Shown here in pieces: positions 23,410-34,216 of a stretch of 64,000 nt of DNA (positions within the stretch are counted from its first letter, which is position 1; each line of letters opens with the position of its first letter). The notes beneath the pieces are model-generated. The model searched no databases. It was not told the DNA's origin and worked only from the letters and a program-made list of their open reading frames with translations. A program made the position numbers and the translations under genes. Source of the stretch: Eleusine coracana subsp. coracana. Lineage: Eukaryota; Streptophyta; Magnoliopsida; Poales; Poaceae. The stretch lies in the NCBI GenBank assembly GCA_032690845.1, contig CM064424.1, forward strand, positions 44,529,511 to 44,593,510, written 5' to 3'.

Positions 23410-25293
23410 TGTTGGTGATTCCTAAGTACTCGTTTTATATGCCAATAACCACCAATATCATACCATATTCTTGTTATAATCATGTGTTTTACCTCTAATA
23501 TTGATAATTTCCACATGTAGTCTCGTTTTAGTGCTTTATTGCAGAAACAGGTAAAAAAACGACAAAATGGCTCTTATAGGAGAAGTACTAATATGAAGCC
23601 CGACTCGCCATGCAAGGAGGGCTTCCCACTAGCCTATGAAGCCTACAAGACACACCTGGACGTCCATGAGGTCCAATGTGTAAGCCCAAAGTCGAGACCT
23701 AATGCCTAAGGATTTCTAGAAGGTTTATCCGGAAGGAAAGTTAAATTCGTGGAGTCCAGAAATAGCACTATATTGTGATGCGATTTCGGTGCCCAAGACT
23801 TGGTTAAATAGGAAATCTCAGAATACCAAAGTTGAATATCTCGTCGAGTGCTTTCCGAAACATATATGATTTGTATTTATTGGACTTCGGAGCTGGGAGA
23901 TATGGGCCCCGCAAGGCAGGGTGCGTAGAGGAATCCGAATCGGGACAGATAGTTTGGCATCGCAATTTTGGGTATATAATCGTCCGAATATAAGGATCTA
24001 AATAATACCAAAGTTGTAGATATTTTCAAGGGCTACGAGATAGAGTCCAGGATTGCTTCATTTTGACTGTGGAAGTGTTAGTTATGATTAAAGTAAGTCG
24101 GTGCATTTTATGAAAGGTACGAAACCGACTTGGATTCAATCTCTATGAGCTAAACTTGGAGGCCAAGCAAGGGAGGACGTGACCAGAGGCTATATAAACA
24201 CCCATATGATGTCCAAGACCAGGGGACACGAAGGAGAAGTGGGAGAATTAGGCTATAGGAGCCGCTGCACATTGCCAGGAGACCGTCGGAGTTGAAGGAC
24301 CACCAAATTGAAGAGATGTAGTCTAGTCGGGTAGGGACCCTGCATGGTGCACTACACCGAAGGTAGGAGAAGGAGAGCCATGTACCTTGGGAGTCATCAA
24401 CGATGCATCAAGGCGGCGCCGATCAGCACAACAGTTGAGCCGATCGGTGCGCCCTTGACGATGATGAATATTGGTATAAGTTATCGATCTTCATGTTGTC
24501 TATCTTAATTCTATCCTTGGTTGCAATTTGTGTTTGTCTCGATTGATTGATCTTGCATGTGCTTATTCAATTGCTTAGTTCTAGTTTAAGTATTTAGATG
24601 CTCTCTTAATCATGGTGATTAGGCTAGTATTCAAATCTTGTATGAATCATGATTGCTTGATGATGCTAGAGTGTGGTTTAGTTGTCACAGAGCTAAGCTT
24701 GCGCAACACTTTTAGATAGTCAAGTAGGGTTAAGATACTCGTGCGATTATGGATTTCCTCTCGGCAGCGATAAATCAGGAGATGCTCGGAAAGACGGGTG
24801 GTCTTGCTCATCTTCAATGTTTACCAATTGTTTAAAGTACCAAGTAAGCTAGGATTAAGATGATAACGACTACTGCTTCAGTGCCGATCGGCACACCAAT
24901 TGCGCCGATCGGCACAACCTTTCTCCGACCGGTAGATGCATATAGGCTAACTCCAGGTGATACTCCTTGGTCAATGTGTATGCTCCTACTCCCACAAGCC
25001 TTGGCTAACTAAGCATCGGGCGCACTTTGGCCCAGGTAAGCCTTCGCGCCGATCGGCGCATCTACTGAGCCGATCGGGGCAACCTTCAATTTTCACTTTC
25101 TTTCATGCTCATGTATTTGCAATATGTACTTCATGCTAGGATTGATTTGTTAGACCAAATAGTAAACTCTAAACACCATTCTCTTCTGATCCCTGTGGAT
25201 TCGATTATACCTTGGAATACTCTATGGGAAAAAGTGCTACAATGTATACCATCCTCTTGCGGTATATTAGTGGGTGCGTAGTAATGACCAACA
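23410..25293 (+). repeat. 3' LTR of element A
   Basis: It starts TGTTGGTGATTCC and ends gaccaaca, followed by caagt. Compared with the 5' LTR it keeps both members of the pair at 24885/24906; the 5' LTR has lost one unit there. Confidence 0.8.
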
Positions 25294-25298
25294 CAAGT

Positions 25299-26632
25299 CT
25301 CCTTATAAGATAACAGATATAGGGTCCATAGACTAGGTGACATCCTCCAACCTCTCAGAGATAACCTCCATATCAGCAATCATCAAGTCTGTCAGGTCAA
25401 AGTACTATCTCCTCATCATAGCTGCGACTGCCCACTGGTGCAGAAGTGTGAAAACTCCTCCCTATAGCCTAACCTCAGAATGGTAGTCCTGGTGACTATC
25501 GCTCTAACCACCTTCACCTTTACAGTGAGCCTAGCACGGCATCTATTAAAAACTAGAGTGTGGGACGGTGGGAAGGCAACTGATACCATGTCGTCTGGAG
25601 GCAACATCCCTCCCTATGATCTACGGGGCGAGCCCAAGTCCCGTAGGCACTCCTATATAACTGTAGATCTGAAGCAATCAGTCCTAGTGCAGCTATCAAG
25701 TCCTCTTTAGTCAAGCGCTGGGGCTCTTCTCTGAACATGAACCAGATCTCTGAAAGATCTCTGGCTACCCATAGTGAGGTGTAGAACTCCATCACTATAT
25801 CCACCATCTATTTGTATGGTCTAATGACCAACTCTGCTAATACATGCAAGTAGTTGAAGTACTGCTCCATGTCTGTGCCCGTGGCTCTCCTCATGGCCTG
25901 GTAAGAAGTGTTCAGTTGTGGCATGAACAGTCTAGACTTTCTCTTCCTGGAAAGGTAGTGTCTCAAACCCTCAGCAATCCTTCTTTGGAGGCTCGTCCGA
26001 TACCTCTCCCGTCCAGCAGGGTCCCTGGGAACTGGAACCCACTGCTCGAAGGGTACGAGGCGACAACACTTGAGGTCCCAGGTGGGTACCTCAAGTATGT
26101 CCCTCTCTCCAGCTACAGCTACAAGTCTCTGCAGTCTCCTGGTGCACACGGCACATGTGCAGTACGGGTCTCCTGCCAGGTGAGTTGACCTCTACTGTTG
26201 TCGTCCTGTCTGCTCTGGTTGTACTAGTTGCTCGTCCTCTGAGGACTTTGTCTTAGCCTCTAAGTCTCTAGACTCCTTTGTCTCCTCCTCCTCAGACTCC
26301 TCCTGCTGCCTGGAGGAATTCTGCTCCGCAGTCCTCGACGACCCCTCCTGACAAGAAGTCGGAGTACCCTGTGACCACGATGGCATTCTCACACCTGGGT
26401 ATAGCTCTGGGGCCGTGGTCCTCTGTCTGGTGCCCCTCCCGTGGCCTTGATTGTCAGTCTGTGTCCCTGTGATCAGTATAGCTCCTAGTGTCCTCCGTGC
26501 CTGCTCCATGGCATTTAAGTGTTGTGCTATCCGTCTGGCCCTCTCTAACTCTGGATCCAGCCTAGTCCTCTTCTTGTCTATGGGCTTCTCTAGAATCTTG
26601 CCCTTATCCTTATCGTGTCCTCTTGCCATCAC
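25299..26632 (-). pseudogene. N-terminal part of element D accessory ORF (plant transposon protein type)
   Basis: One frame from Met 26632 (the ATG at 26629 would also serve) runs to about 25600, with in-frame stops near 26190 and at 25808. Frameshifts follow, then segments ending at the insertion. It starts basic (KGKILEKPIDKKRTR), passes an acidic Glu-rich stretch, then enters a globular part: VVPFEQW-like, SYQAMRRATGTDMEQYF, EFYTSLWVARD, DLIAALGLIASDLQLYRSAYG and LTVKVKVVRAIVTRT. F encodes the same protein. The globular part resembles the family named putative plant transposon protein, known from many plant retroelements without a proven function. Its position before the 3' LTR is where SIRE elements keep an extra, env-like gene. 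Confidence 0.6.
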
Positions 26633-26650
26633 TTGTATTGAACACTGTCA

Positions 26651-27052
26651 CTGCACGCACATAGGTAGGGATAGGATAAGTATAGAACCTAATATGATCT
26701 ACAAGAAAAGCAGCACTAGGTAAAATGCGCAATAGAAATCCTAGCACTAAATGAAGGACATGATCACTGGACAAATAAGCAAAGTAACAATAATGGTCAT
26801 CGACTATATGTGGCTGGTGTGAGTCATCTAGTGTACAGTCAAATAATGACAATTAATCTAACTATAGACTAAATGAGAGACAACCCTAGAATTTGCAATT
26901 AATAGATAGGCATGGAATTAATTGCAAACTAGGTTGAGCCAATTAATCCTAATTAATGCAATCAAATAATAGGAATTTAATCTAACATCATTAATCAAGA
27001 AAATTGCTCGCTAAAACATGGTAAAACGATGAAAGGAAGATAGTTCCAATAC
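26651..27052 (-). other. Predicted 402-nt leader intron of D accessory gene
   Basis: On the minus strand a donor CAGG|GTATTGG and an acceptor TATGTGCGTGCAG|TGACAG bound an AT-rich stretch between the GC-rich leader and the accessory ATG. F has identical site sequences bounding exactly 402 nt as well (44653-45054). No transcript evidence is available, so this is inference. Confidence 0.45.
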
Positions 27053-27060
27053 CCTGGGAG

Positions 27061-27500
27061 TCACTGTAGCCGAAGACACGAGAAATATGCAACTGATCGC
27101 TGGAGAACGAAGAGAAACACAGTCGCCGGCAATGGAGAAGGGCAAAAGGGGGAAACTTTGCCCTAAGTATTGGTGGAGCTTGACCTTGGACTGTGCGCGC
27201 ATGAGGAGAGATGGAGCACGGCGGCGATGACGCTACGGAGGTGAGGCAGTGGCGCACAACGGTGACAGCGCTGGAGCTTAGTGCGGCCACGCATTCGCTA
27301 GGGTGAGCTAGCGCGCGTGTGTGGGCGACCACAACACATGAACGGTGATTTGGGCGTGAGGCAAGCGGATCCAGTGAGCGGTGGCACAAGCTTGGTGGCC
27401 TGACGGCTCGGCAAGGCGGGCGGGATGTGGCGGCGACATCCTTGACATGCTCTCGACGTTGGGACAGAATGAAGAAGAGGCCAAGGAGGTCTTCCTCGAT
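27061..27500 (-). other. GC-rich leader block, exon-like
   Basis: A GC-rich block sharply different from the AT-rich flanks lies just upstream (minus strand) of the predicted intron; F has one at 45061-45480. A palindrome, gacctaggtc, marks its upstream edge in both copies. It could be an internal promoter with first exon, possibly captured from a host gene. No conserved ORF runs through both copies. Confidence 0.4.
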
Positions 27501-27593
27501 TTTGACCTAGGTCAATTTGCAAAAAACGGCCGAGATCAACAAGGAATAGATCAAAGGTCTAGAATTGGATTGCATCTCACGTTCAACCGTAGT

Positions 27594-27760
27594 GATCGGA
27601 CGGTCCAGTCAGCTTCAGGTTTTGCTGGCACTTGTACAAACTGGATGGTACAGTCTCTAAGACTGTTCTGTTCAGTCTCTATGACCAGTCTAACCCAAAC
27701 CACTTTGCATGAGGCACTGACCGGACTGTACAGTCTGATGAACAGACTGTAAGGTCACTA
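27594..27760 (-). repeat. Palindrome-pair array upstream of D accessory leader
   Basis: Variants of GACCGGACNGTCCGGTC occur here, with a pair at 27719/27740 (21 nt) and another pair at about 22 nt near 27639. The same motif fills the LTRs of D, F and G. F has a matching array at 45601-45785. Confidence 0.65.
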
Positions 27761-28659
27761 TAAGAAATTTGCTGAATCAAGGAATTTTCTCGAATTTCCA
27801 TGTGCCCTCAGTTAACACCCAATTAAACACTGCACTTGGAGAATGGCTCTCTATGGCCTTATAACATCCAATTTCCAAGTGCACTCAGTTAACATCCAAT
27901 TTCCAAGGGAACTCTCAAACACTCCATTTCAAAAAATGGCTCTCTATGGCCTTATAATTTTTCGTAAATGCCAAATAAAGAATTGAGCAAATAAGAACCA
28001 AGGCAATTAAGAACCAAATGGCTATGTAGGATCCCTACTCCATGAACCACGTGAGTGGGTTTTACCTTGGAGTTCATGAGAGCTTGCTCAATGGCAATGA
28101 AGCACAATCCTTTCGTTTCATCATACTTATGGAGATGTATTCTCATATAGATCATGAGGCACAAATTCCTCCAAGTATGACAAGCCTCCTTTGTGTTTCC
28201 TACATGATGCTTGCAACAAGCATTTTATATATGCAATGAAAGTAAACATGCCATGGGAATGCAAGCAATATTAAACAAGACACAAAGGAAACCTAACAAT
28301 GTCAATTTTGAACCCCTCCCAAGCTTACTCACTATAAGCCATACCCTTGCCTTGAGAGAAGCCAAACCACCATCTCAAGCACTCCCCCTTGCTTATAGCT
28401 ACCTTGAGTGGGTTAGACATTGACTAATTTTTATGTGTTTTCCTTTTAGTTATTTACACATGCATGGATGCAAAATATACTAGTCAGAAAGGAGTCCGAA
28501 TTAACATGCAATGCAAGAAAAGAAAGAACACGCTACAACTACCAAGAACAAACACGGATACCTCTCTCATGAGTAGATATATCATTGAGATCCATGACAC
28601 TTGTGGTGGACATCACTTGATCTTCATGTAAGCTCCCGGTCCACCACCTCCACCATCAT
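27761..28659 (-). other. Non-coding spacer between gag and leader in element D
   Basis: The stretch aligns with 51742-52287 and 45786-45900 of F. In an autonomous copia element protease, integrase, RT and RNase H would begin here; I see no trace of them. Confidence 0.55.
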
Positions 28660-30650
28660 CTAGGTCTTGTTCTTGGGCACCCACTTGTACGTAGTTGACC
28701 TCTCAAGATCAACAATGCACTTAGGCACCCACATGCCCCTGACCTTTCTCTTCTTGTTTGGTGGGCCCAAAGGCTTTGCTTTGACCTTGCCATCCTTGTC
28801 CCTAAAAAGCTTGAAATGAGTGTTCTCATGGAATATGTTAGCTTTAGGCAAAGCAATGGAACTTCTCACCATAGGACAATCCTTGGTGGTGTTACCATCC
28901 TTGCAATACCTCTCGCAATAGTAGTCATCGGTGAGTAGGGGCTTGATCCATGCGCGGATGAACTCACTCGTCCTGATGATGTCAATGGTGGCAGGATATG
29001 AGCCAACTCCATGGTGTGAGACATTGTTCACAAGGTCTCTCCCAAGGATCTCCTTGTGGATGGCTCTACCATGTGTGAGCCTCTCAAAGCCGTCCATCAC
29101 CAGCTTCCTCTCTTCCTTGAGCTTATGATATTCCTTCAAAACAGAGGACTCAAGAGAAGAAACCTCAAACGAGATGGTTAGTTCATCACACATAGTAGAA
29201 GCATCACTCTTGGATGAACTAGAGGTGGGAGAGGCAAGATCATCAACATTGATGGCCTTGTACTTCTCATGTAGCTCTACATGATCACCCTCTAATTTGT
29301 CATAACTCTTGTTTAGGGCCTCATGAGATATGACAAGGTCCATGAGCTCACTCTCAAGATCACCAACACGGTCCTTAGCCAACTTACATTCTTCCCTTAC
29401 CACTTCCAACATTTTGGATTTCTTGATGGCGATGCCGCTTACTTCCTCAAGCATACTCCAAAGCTCGGCGCAGGAGAGCTCCTCGTCATCGTTGTCATTG
29501 CTGCTCTCATCGTCACTCTCCCTAAGTTGGCTCATGGCCATGAGGTACGTGGGAGGGGGAGGAAGAGCTCGAGGTAGAGTGGTCCTGATTATGGCTAGGC
29601 CGAACACTTCTTCATCATCACTTGAGGAAGAGGATGTATCACTTGAGTTGTCGCTTGTCCACTCTCCAACAAGGGCCTTGTGTGAGAACTTCTTCTTGTA
29701 ATCTTTGACTTTGCCTTTGCCTTTACTCTTGTCCTTGTTGAAGTATCTCTTCTTCTTTTGCTTGGCTTTGGGGTCTTCTTCTTCTTGATCACTTGACTCT
29801 TGAGCTTTGAATGCTTCTTTCTTTGGCTTGGGGCAATCCCGAACATGGGATTCTTGGAGCCACAACTGACACATTTTTCCTTGGACTTGAAGGCAAACTT
29901 GTTCTTGAAGGTCCTCATCTTCTTCATGAGAAGATCCAAGTCCTCACTCAAGTCATCATCATCATCTTCTTCTTCTTCAATCACTGCCTTCTTGCTCTTC
30001 TTGTTTTTGGCAGGCTCATGCTTCTCAGCTTGAGGAGCTAGGTTGGATAGTTGTGGATCATCCAAACCCAACTGATAGTTCTCGGAAGAAGTGATCTTTT
30101 CAAGCACGTCCTTGATGGTCTTCGTCTTGAGGTCACCTTGTAAGGTGTAGGTGATGATGGACTCATACTTGGGATCCTTGAATAGCCTCACAAATCTTCT
30201 TATCACCTCAACAGGCTTGAGCTTGAAGTCATCTCCAAGAACATTGATCTCCTCCACTAGTACATAAAAATAAGAACACACAGTGTGAGCTCTCTCATGT
30301 GGCAATCTAGTGAAGTTATCATACTTGTTCTTCAACACATAGTATCTTTCCTCTTTCACATCACTGGTACCCTCATGAAAACTCTGGATCTCAGTCCAGA
30401 TACCATGTGTTGATGATCTCGCACCCAATCTAGCAAAGACATCCTTAGAAATGCATGCAAACAGGGCATTCTTGGCCTTAGTGTTGTGCTTAATAAATTC
30501 GGGATCAAGTGGGTTCACATCCGCATTTGAATCATGGGTCACCTTCCATATCTATGGATCAAGGGACTTAATGTAGGCTTGCATACGAGCCTTCCAGTAC
30601 CCGTAGTCCTCCCCATTGAATATGGGAACACTGCCCACCTGTCCCGACAT
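28660..30650 (-). pseudogene. Gag of element D (SIRE-like copia), broken
   Basis: Met at 30650 (MSGQVGSVPIFNGEDYGYW) opens a copia gag of the UBN2 type. A TAG follows near 30554, where F has Glu. The frame 30542-29595 holds the capsid core (GTSDVKEERYYVLKNKYDNF, INVLGDDFK). A frameshift falls inside the first zinc knuckle (CVSCGSKN then VRDCPKPKK), and 29874-28660 continues with a coiled-coil region and a second, damaged knuckle (CERYCKDGNTTKDC, His replaced by Asn) to WVPKNKT. It would package element RNA. Confidence 0.85.
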
Positions 30651-30690
30651 CCTTACTCAAGGCAGTGAAGACTATAGATTGAGCACTTGG

Positions 30691-30700
30691 GCTAATACCA
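30691..30700 (-). other. Degenerate iMet primer site of element D
   Basis: The minus strand reads TGGTATTAGC two bases inside the LTR, compared with TGGTATCAGAGC in F. A substitution and a 2-base loss have damaged it. Confidence 0.6.
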
Positions 30701-30702
30701 AT

Positions 30703-31401
30703 TGTAAGGACCGAAGGCATACGGAGAGGGGAGGGGGGCGTGAATCGGTAAGCCGACCAAAAATCCTGGCCATCGTTGCAACCTAACAGTTCTAGTAGGT
30801 CAAGACCCTACACATGTGGAATAGTAAAGAGGGGTCAAGGAATGCTCATGATTTTTTCCTGAGGTCTCAGAAGGATGGCGCCTTCCCCTACACCTCATTA
30901 GACCACTCCCGCCGGAGTGTCGGTTCCTCCCGCCACCAAGTGGAGTTCTCGCACACGATCCCTCAATCACTCTCGGAGTGAAGACACGGTTGTGTCACCA
31001 CTGCCACCAAGGCACAAGCCTGCCTCCCTTGAGAACTTGTTGGACTCCCCGAGGCGACATGGGCACTCACTAGCGATGCCCCTTTTCACTAGCGGGCTTA
31101 AACCATGTACAAACATATGATGACCTTCACAACCAATCGCGATAGGCTCGATCATCAACACCTAACCGGTCTAGGTCTCACCACAGACCAAGAGTAACAA
31201 ACTAGATCACACCCTAAAGGACACCCTATTCTTAGATCTGTATAGATGCTCAAGTTACTCTCACTAGCACTCTCAAGATATCCAATATCCTCTCCTAGTG
31301 CTCCTCTCTTTTCCTCTTGGCTCCCTACAAATGCTCCCAGCTAATCCACTGACCAAGAGAGGTCTCCAAGATCCCAACAATGAAGTTATATAGGTTCCAA
31401 C
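30703..31401 (-). repeat. Element D 5' LTR, inner part
   Basis: It starts tgtaaggaccgaaggc, as the LTRs of F do (39978 and 54370), and aligns with F up to the ccaac at 31397-31401, where the CRM element is inserted. Two G runs lie near 30726-30738, where the other copies also carry a G run. Confidence 0.8.
31397..31401. repeat. Target site duplication of element E, left copy
   Basis: The five bases ccaac precede the LTR at 31402 and recur at 39157-39161 after the other LTR, with D's LTR sequence continuing on both sides. This is a perfect duplication. Confidence 0.9.
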
Positions 31402-32318
31402 TGAAGTGGACAAGGGTTCCCGATCTTCCGAAAGGTTCTGGATACATTGATTTGGTCGGAGGCGACACACAAATCGATCCGGCTTCAGAACAACACGTTC
31501 TAAACCCCGCAATCGCAGCACGACGTCTCCTCTGGTTATCAACCGTCCTAAAACGATTGACCTCGCCGAGAAGGCTAATCCCTACCTGCGAATCAAGAAC
31601 ACAAGCAAGAACAAAGAAGAAAGCAACACAATTGCAGATGTATTATGAATCTCATGAAGTTGGGGTCTCACAAACCGTGATGACGGCGAAACTGTTATGA
31701 ACAGAATAATCTAAGCAAACCCAAACCCTAATGGTGCGACGGCGGCTGTATATGAAGACCCTAGGGGCAAGACCCTCTGGACGCACCCCTACTTGGGCTT
31801 AACTAGATACAAAGCCCAAAGGCCAAAAATAGGCGACATAGGACCGAAACAGATTCTGGACTCTCTCTTGTTTCGACGATTCCTGATGACTCCGAACGAA
31901 TTTTGATATAGGACCGGCGGCATTGGAAAGGTCTTCTTCTTATCTTTCCATGCATATGTAGAACGTCCAAATCCGAGTCCGTATGCGTCTTGGGCATCCG
32001 TTTTAGTGCAGACTGGTCCTGAGCCTCAAAACAGACTCGAAGTCGGTATTGGTTGGGCCTCCACCTTGGCTTCCACGTCCTTGCTGGTCCTCCACGTCGC
32101 CAAGTCCTTCTCCCATCATCTCCTGGTCCTCTCCATGGTTCCTAATTACAATATAATCATTAGGTAGCAAACCATTCTCAAAAGTGACATATAATGAAGA
32201 ATGTAGGAACGAGCTCACCTCCAAATTTAGTCGTCGTGCACAAGCTCTAGTCATTGGACCTTGCAAGTACAAAATTGGAGGAGTGTTGCATGTATCTTTA
32301 GGAGTGATGTCCTCATCA
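31402..32318 (-). repeat. 3' LTR of element E (917 bp)
   Basis: It runs TGAAGTGG...CCTCATCA on the plus strand, so the sense LTR is TGATGAGG...CCACTTCA. It contains codons 633-737 of the integrase ORF. Confidence 0.9.
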
Positions 32319-34216
32319 TCCTCCCCCTCTTGAAGTGGAGTCGTTCTCGACTCAAGCTCATTCTCTTCTCCCAAGTATGGTTTCCAATCTGAAATGTTAA
32401 AAGTAGGACTAACCCCGAACTCGGGAGGCAACTCAAGTTTGTATGCATTATCATTAATCTTCTCAATTATTTTAAAAGGACCATCAGCTCTAGGCATTAA
32501 TTTAGACTTTCTCAAATCTGGAAATCTATCTTTTCTCAAGTGTAACCATACTAAATCTCCTACATCAAGTTTTACTTCTTTTCTACCTTTACTACCAGCA
32601 ATTTTATACTTGTCATTCATCTTTTCAATGCTAAGTCTAGTGGTCTCATGTATTTTTAAAATAAATTCAGCACGTTCCTTAGCATCAACATGAACTCTCT
32701 CATGAATAGGTAGAGGAAGTATATCAAGTGGAGTACGGGGATCAAAACCATACACTACTTTGAAATGACTTACCTTGGTAGTAGAATGTGTTGCCCGATT
32801 ATATGCAAACTCAACATGAGGCAAACATTCTTCCCATTGCTTCAAATTTTTCTTCAAAATAGCTCTCAACATAGTACCCAAAGTGCGGTTCACCACCTCA
32901 GTTTGTCCATCAGTTTGTGGGTGACAAGTTGTAGAAAACAACAACTTTGTACCCAACTTATTCCAAAGCGTGCGCCAAAAGTGACTCAAGAATTTTGCAT
33001 CACGATCTGAAACAATAGTAGAAGGCATACCATGCAAACGAACAATTTCTTTGAAAAAGAGATCAGCAATATAACTAGCATCATCAGTCTTATGACATGG
33101 TATAAAGTGTGCCATCTTAGAAAATCTATCCACAATAACAAAAATACTATCACTCCCCCTCTTAGTCCTAGGCAGTCTTAAAACAAAGTCCATAGAAATA
33201 TCCGCCCAAGGAATAGAAGGAACAGGAAGTGGCATGTATAAACCATGTGGATTCAAGCGAGACTTAGCTTTTTGACATGTAGTGCAGCGAGCAACAAAGC
33301 GCTCAACATCTTTCCTCATCCTTGGCCAAAAGAAGTGTGTGGCCAAAATATCCTCCGTCTTCTTGGCACCAAAATGACCCATCAATCCACCTCCATGCGC
33401 CTCCTGTAACAACAAAAGACGAACGGAACCAACTGGAATGCATAGGCGGTTAGCTCTAAACAAGAATCCATCATTCAACACAAATTTATTCGATGCACGA
33501 CCTTCTTTACAATGCAGCAATACATCCTTAAAATCAACATCAGCAGCATATTGTTCTTTAATTGCCTCAAGTCCAAAAATTCTACAATCAAGTTGAGACA
33601 ATAAAATATAGCGCCTAGATAAAGCATCAGCGATCACATTATCCTTCCCTTTCTTATGTTTAATAATGTAAGGAAAAGACTCAATAAATTCAATCCATTT
33701 AGCATGTCTACGGTTCAAATTACATTGAGAACGAATATACTTAAGTGATTCATGATCAGAATGAATAACAAATTCTTTGGGCAACAAATAATGACGCCAC
33801 GTCTCTAAACAACGTACAAGTGCATAGAATTCCTTATCATATGTGGAGTAATTCAAAACAGGCCCAGTAATTTTCTCACTAAAGTATGCAATAGGTTTAC
33901 TATCTTGCATCAAAACACCACCAATGCCTATACCACTAGCATCACATTCAAGCTCAAAAATCTTATCAAAATTAGGTAATTGCAGCAATGGTGCATGTGT
34001 AAGTTTATCCTTCAGAGCATCAAAAGACTCATGATGTACCTTACCCCAATGGAAATCAATGCCCTTCTTTGTCAACTCATGCAAAGGTGCAGCAATGGTG
34101 CTGAAATCTTTGACAAAGCGGCGGTAGAAACCTGCAAGACCAAGAAAACTCCTCACCTGTGTGATAGTTTTTGGTACATGCCAGCTCTTTATGGCTTCAA
34201 TCTTCGCCTCATCCAC
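32003..34216 (-). CDS. RNase H-integrase frame of element E, 737 codons, extends into the 3' LTR
   Basis: This open frame starts inside the end of RT (QVRSFLGLAGFYRRFVKDF). RNase H spans about residues 85-200 with ECDASG (Asp92), YDKEFYAL and SDHESLK. Integrase has the zinc module His274/His281 and Cys311/Cys314, the catalytic Asp343, Asp404 and Glu440 with 35 residues between the last two, and a C-terminal module at DGPFKII. The tail (ESRTTPLQEGEDDEDI onward) is encoded by the polypurine tract and the LTR and includes GPMTRACARRLNLEV. The upstream frame is broken by stops, so the Met is only the first in the segment. This is the best-preserved enzyme in the window. Confidence 0.85.
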   Translation of the reverse strand: MDEAKIEAIKSWHVPKTITQVRSFLGLAGFYRRFVKDFSTIAAPLHELTKKGIDFHWGKVHHESFDALKDKLTHAPLLQLPNFDKIFELECDASGIGIGGVLMQDSKPIAYFSEKITGPVLNYSTYDKEFYALVRCLETWRHYLLPKEFVIHSDHESLKYIRSQCNLNRRHAKWIEFIESFPYIIKHKKGKDNVIADALSRRYILLSQLDCRIFGLEAIKEQYAADVDFKDVLLHCKEGRASNKFVLNDGFLFRANRLCIPVGSVRLLLLQEAHGGGLMGHFGAKKTEDILATHFFWPRMRKDVERFVARCTTCQKAKSRLNPHGLYMPLPVPSIPWADISMDFVLRLPRTKRGSDSIFVIVDRFSKMAHFIPCHKTDDASYIADLFFKEIVRLHGMPSTIVSDRDAKFLSHFWRTLWNKLGTKLLFSTTCHPQTDGQTEVVNRTLGTMLRAILKKNLKQWEECLPHVEFAYNRATHSTTKVSHFKVVYGFDPRTPLDILPLPIHERVHVDAKERAEFILKIHETTRLSIEKMNDKYKIAGSKGRKEVKLDVGDLVWLHLRKDRFPDLRKSKLMPRADGPFKIIEKINDNAYKLELPPEFGVSPTFNISDWKPYLGEENELESRTTPLQEGEDDEDITPKDTCNTPPILYLQGPMTRACARRLNLEVSSFLHSSLYVTFENGLLPNDYIVIRNHGEDQEMMGEGLGDVEDQQGRGSQGGGPTNTDFESVLRLRTSLH
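32319..32331 (-). other. Polypurine tract of element E
   Basis: The minus strand reads aagagggggagga, abutting the sense LTR start, and it is also translated as part of LQEGED. Overlap of primer tract and coding sequence is typical of this clade. Confidence 0.8.

Larger units (their letters stand above)
17644..25076 (+). repeat. Ten paired GCGCCGATCGGCGC quasi-palindromes spaced 20-21 nt
   Basis: Cores (CGATCG or a one-base variant) start at 17644/17665, 18253/18274, 18692/18712, 18849/18870, 20329/20350, 21302/21322, 22425/22445, 24420/24441, 24885/24906 and 25050/25071. Seven pairs are 21 nt apart and three are 20. A lone copy sits at 18109. Pairs occur in both LTRs and in the interior, outside any ORF. 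No function is known to me; paired binding sites about two helical turns apart or a hairpin-forming repeat are possible. Confidence 0.85.
16639..25293 (+). mobile_element. Element A: Athila-like Ty3/gypsy, large non-autonomous, no coding capacity
   Basis: Direct LTRs at 16639-18496 and 23410-25293 begin TGTTGGTG. Flanks ctagt (16634-16638) and caagt (25294-25298) look like a target duplication with one change. The primer site matches tRNA-Asp, typical of Athila-like elements. The 4.9-kb interior has no gag or pol ORF; the longest plus-strand frame is 128 codons with no recognisable domain. It keeps conserved gypsy punctuation: CGGGAGGCAACCCG hairpins and CTCGAGGACGAG hairpins beside G-rich tracts. 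It splits D's accessory ORF. The LTRs differ at roughly 7 percent over the first 145 bp I compared. Confidence 0.8.

Noticed and set aside
17644..25076. CRISPR-like array or tandem satellite from the CGATCG repeats
   Set aside because: The copies come in isolated pairs hundreds of bases apart, inside a eukaryotic retroelement, without regular spacers.
28931..29701. Ser-rich plus-strand ORFs across D gag, and the matching set at 52983-53721
   Set aside because: They are antisense shadows of the acidic and Ser-rich gag segments.
32394..33010. Plus-strand ORFs across element E integrase
   Set aside because: The minus-strand frame is a long intact integrase; these are shadows.
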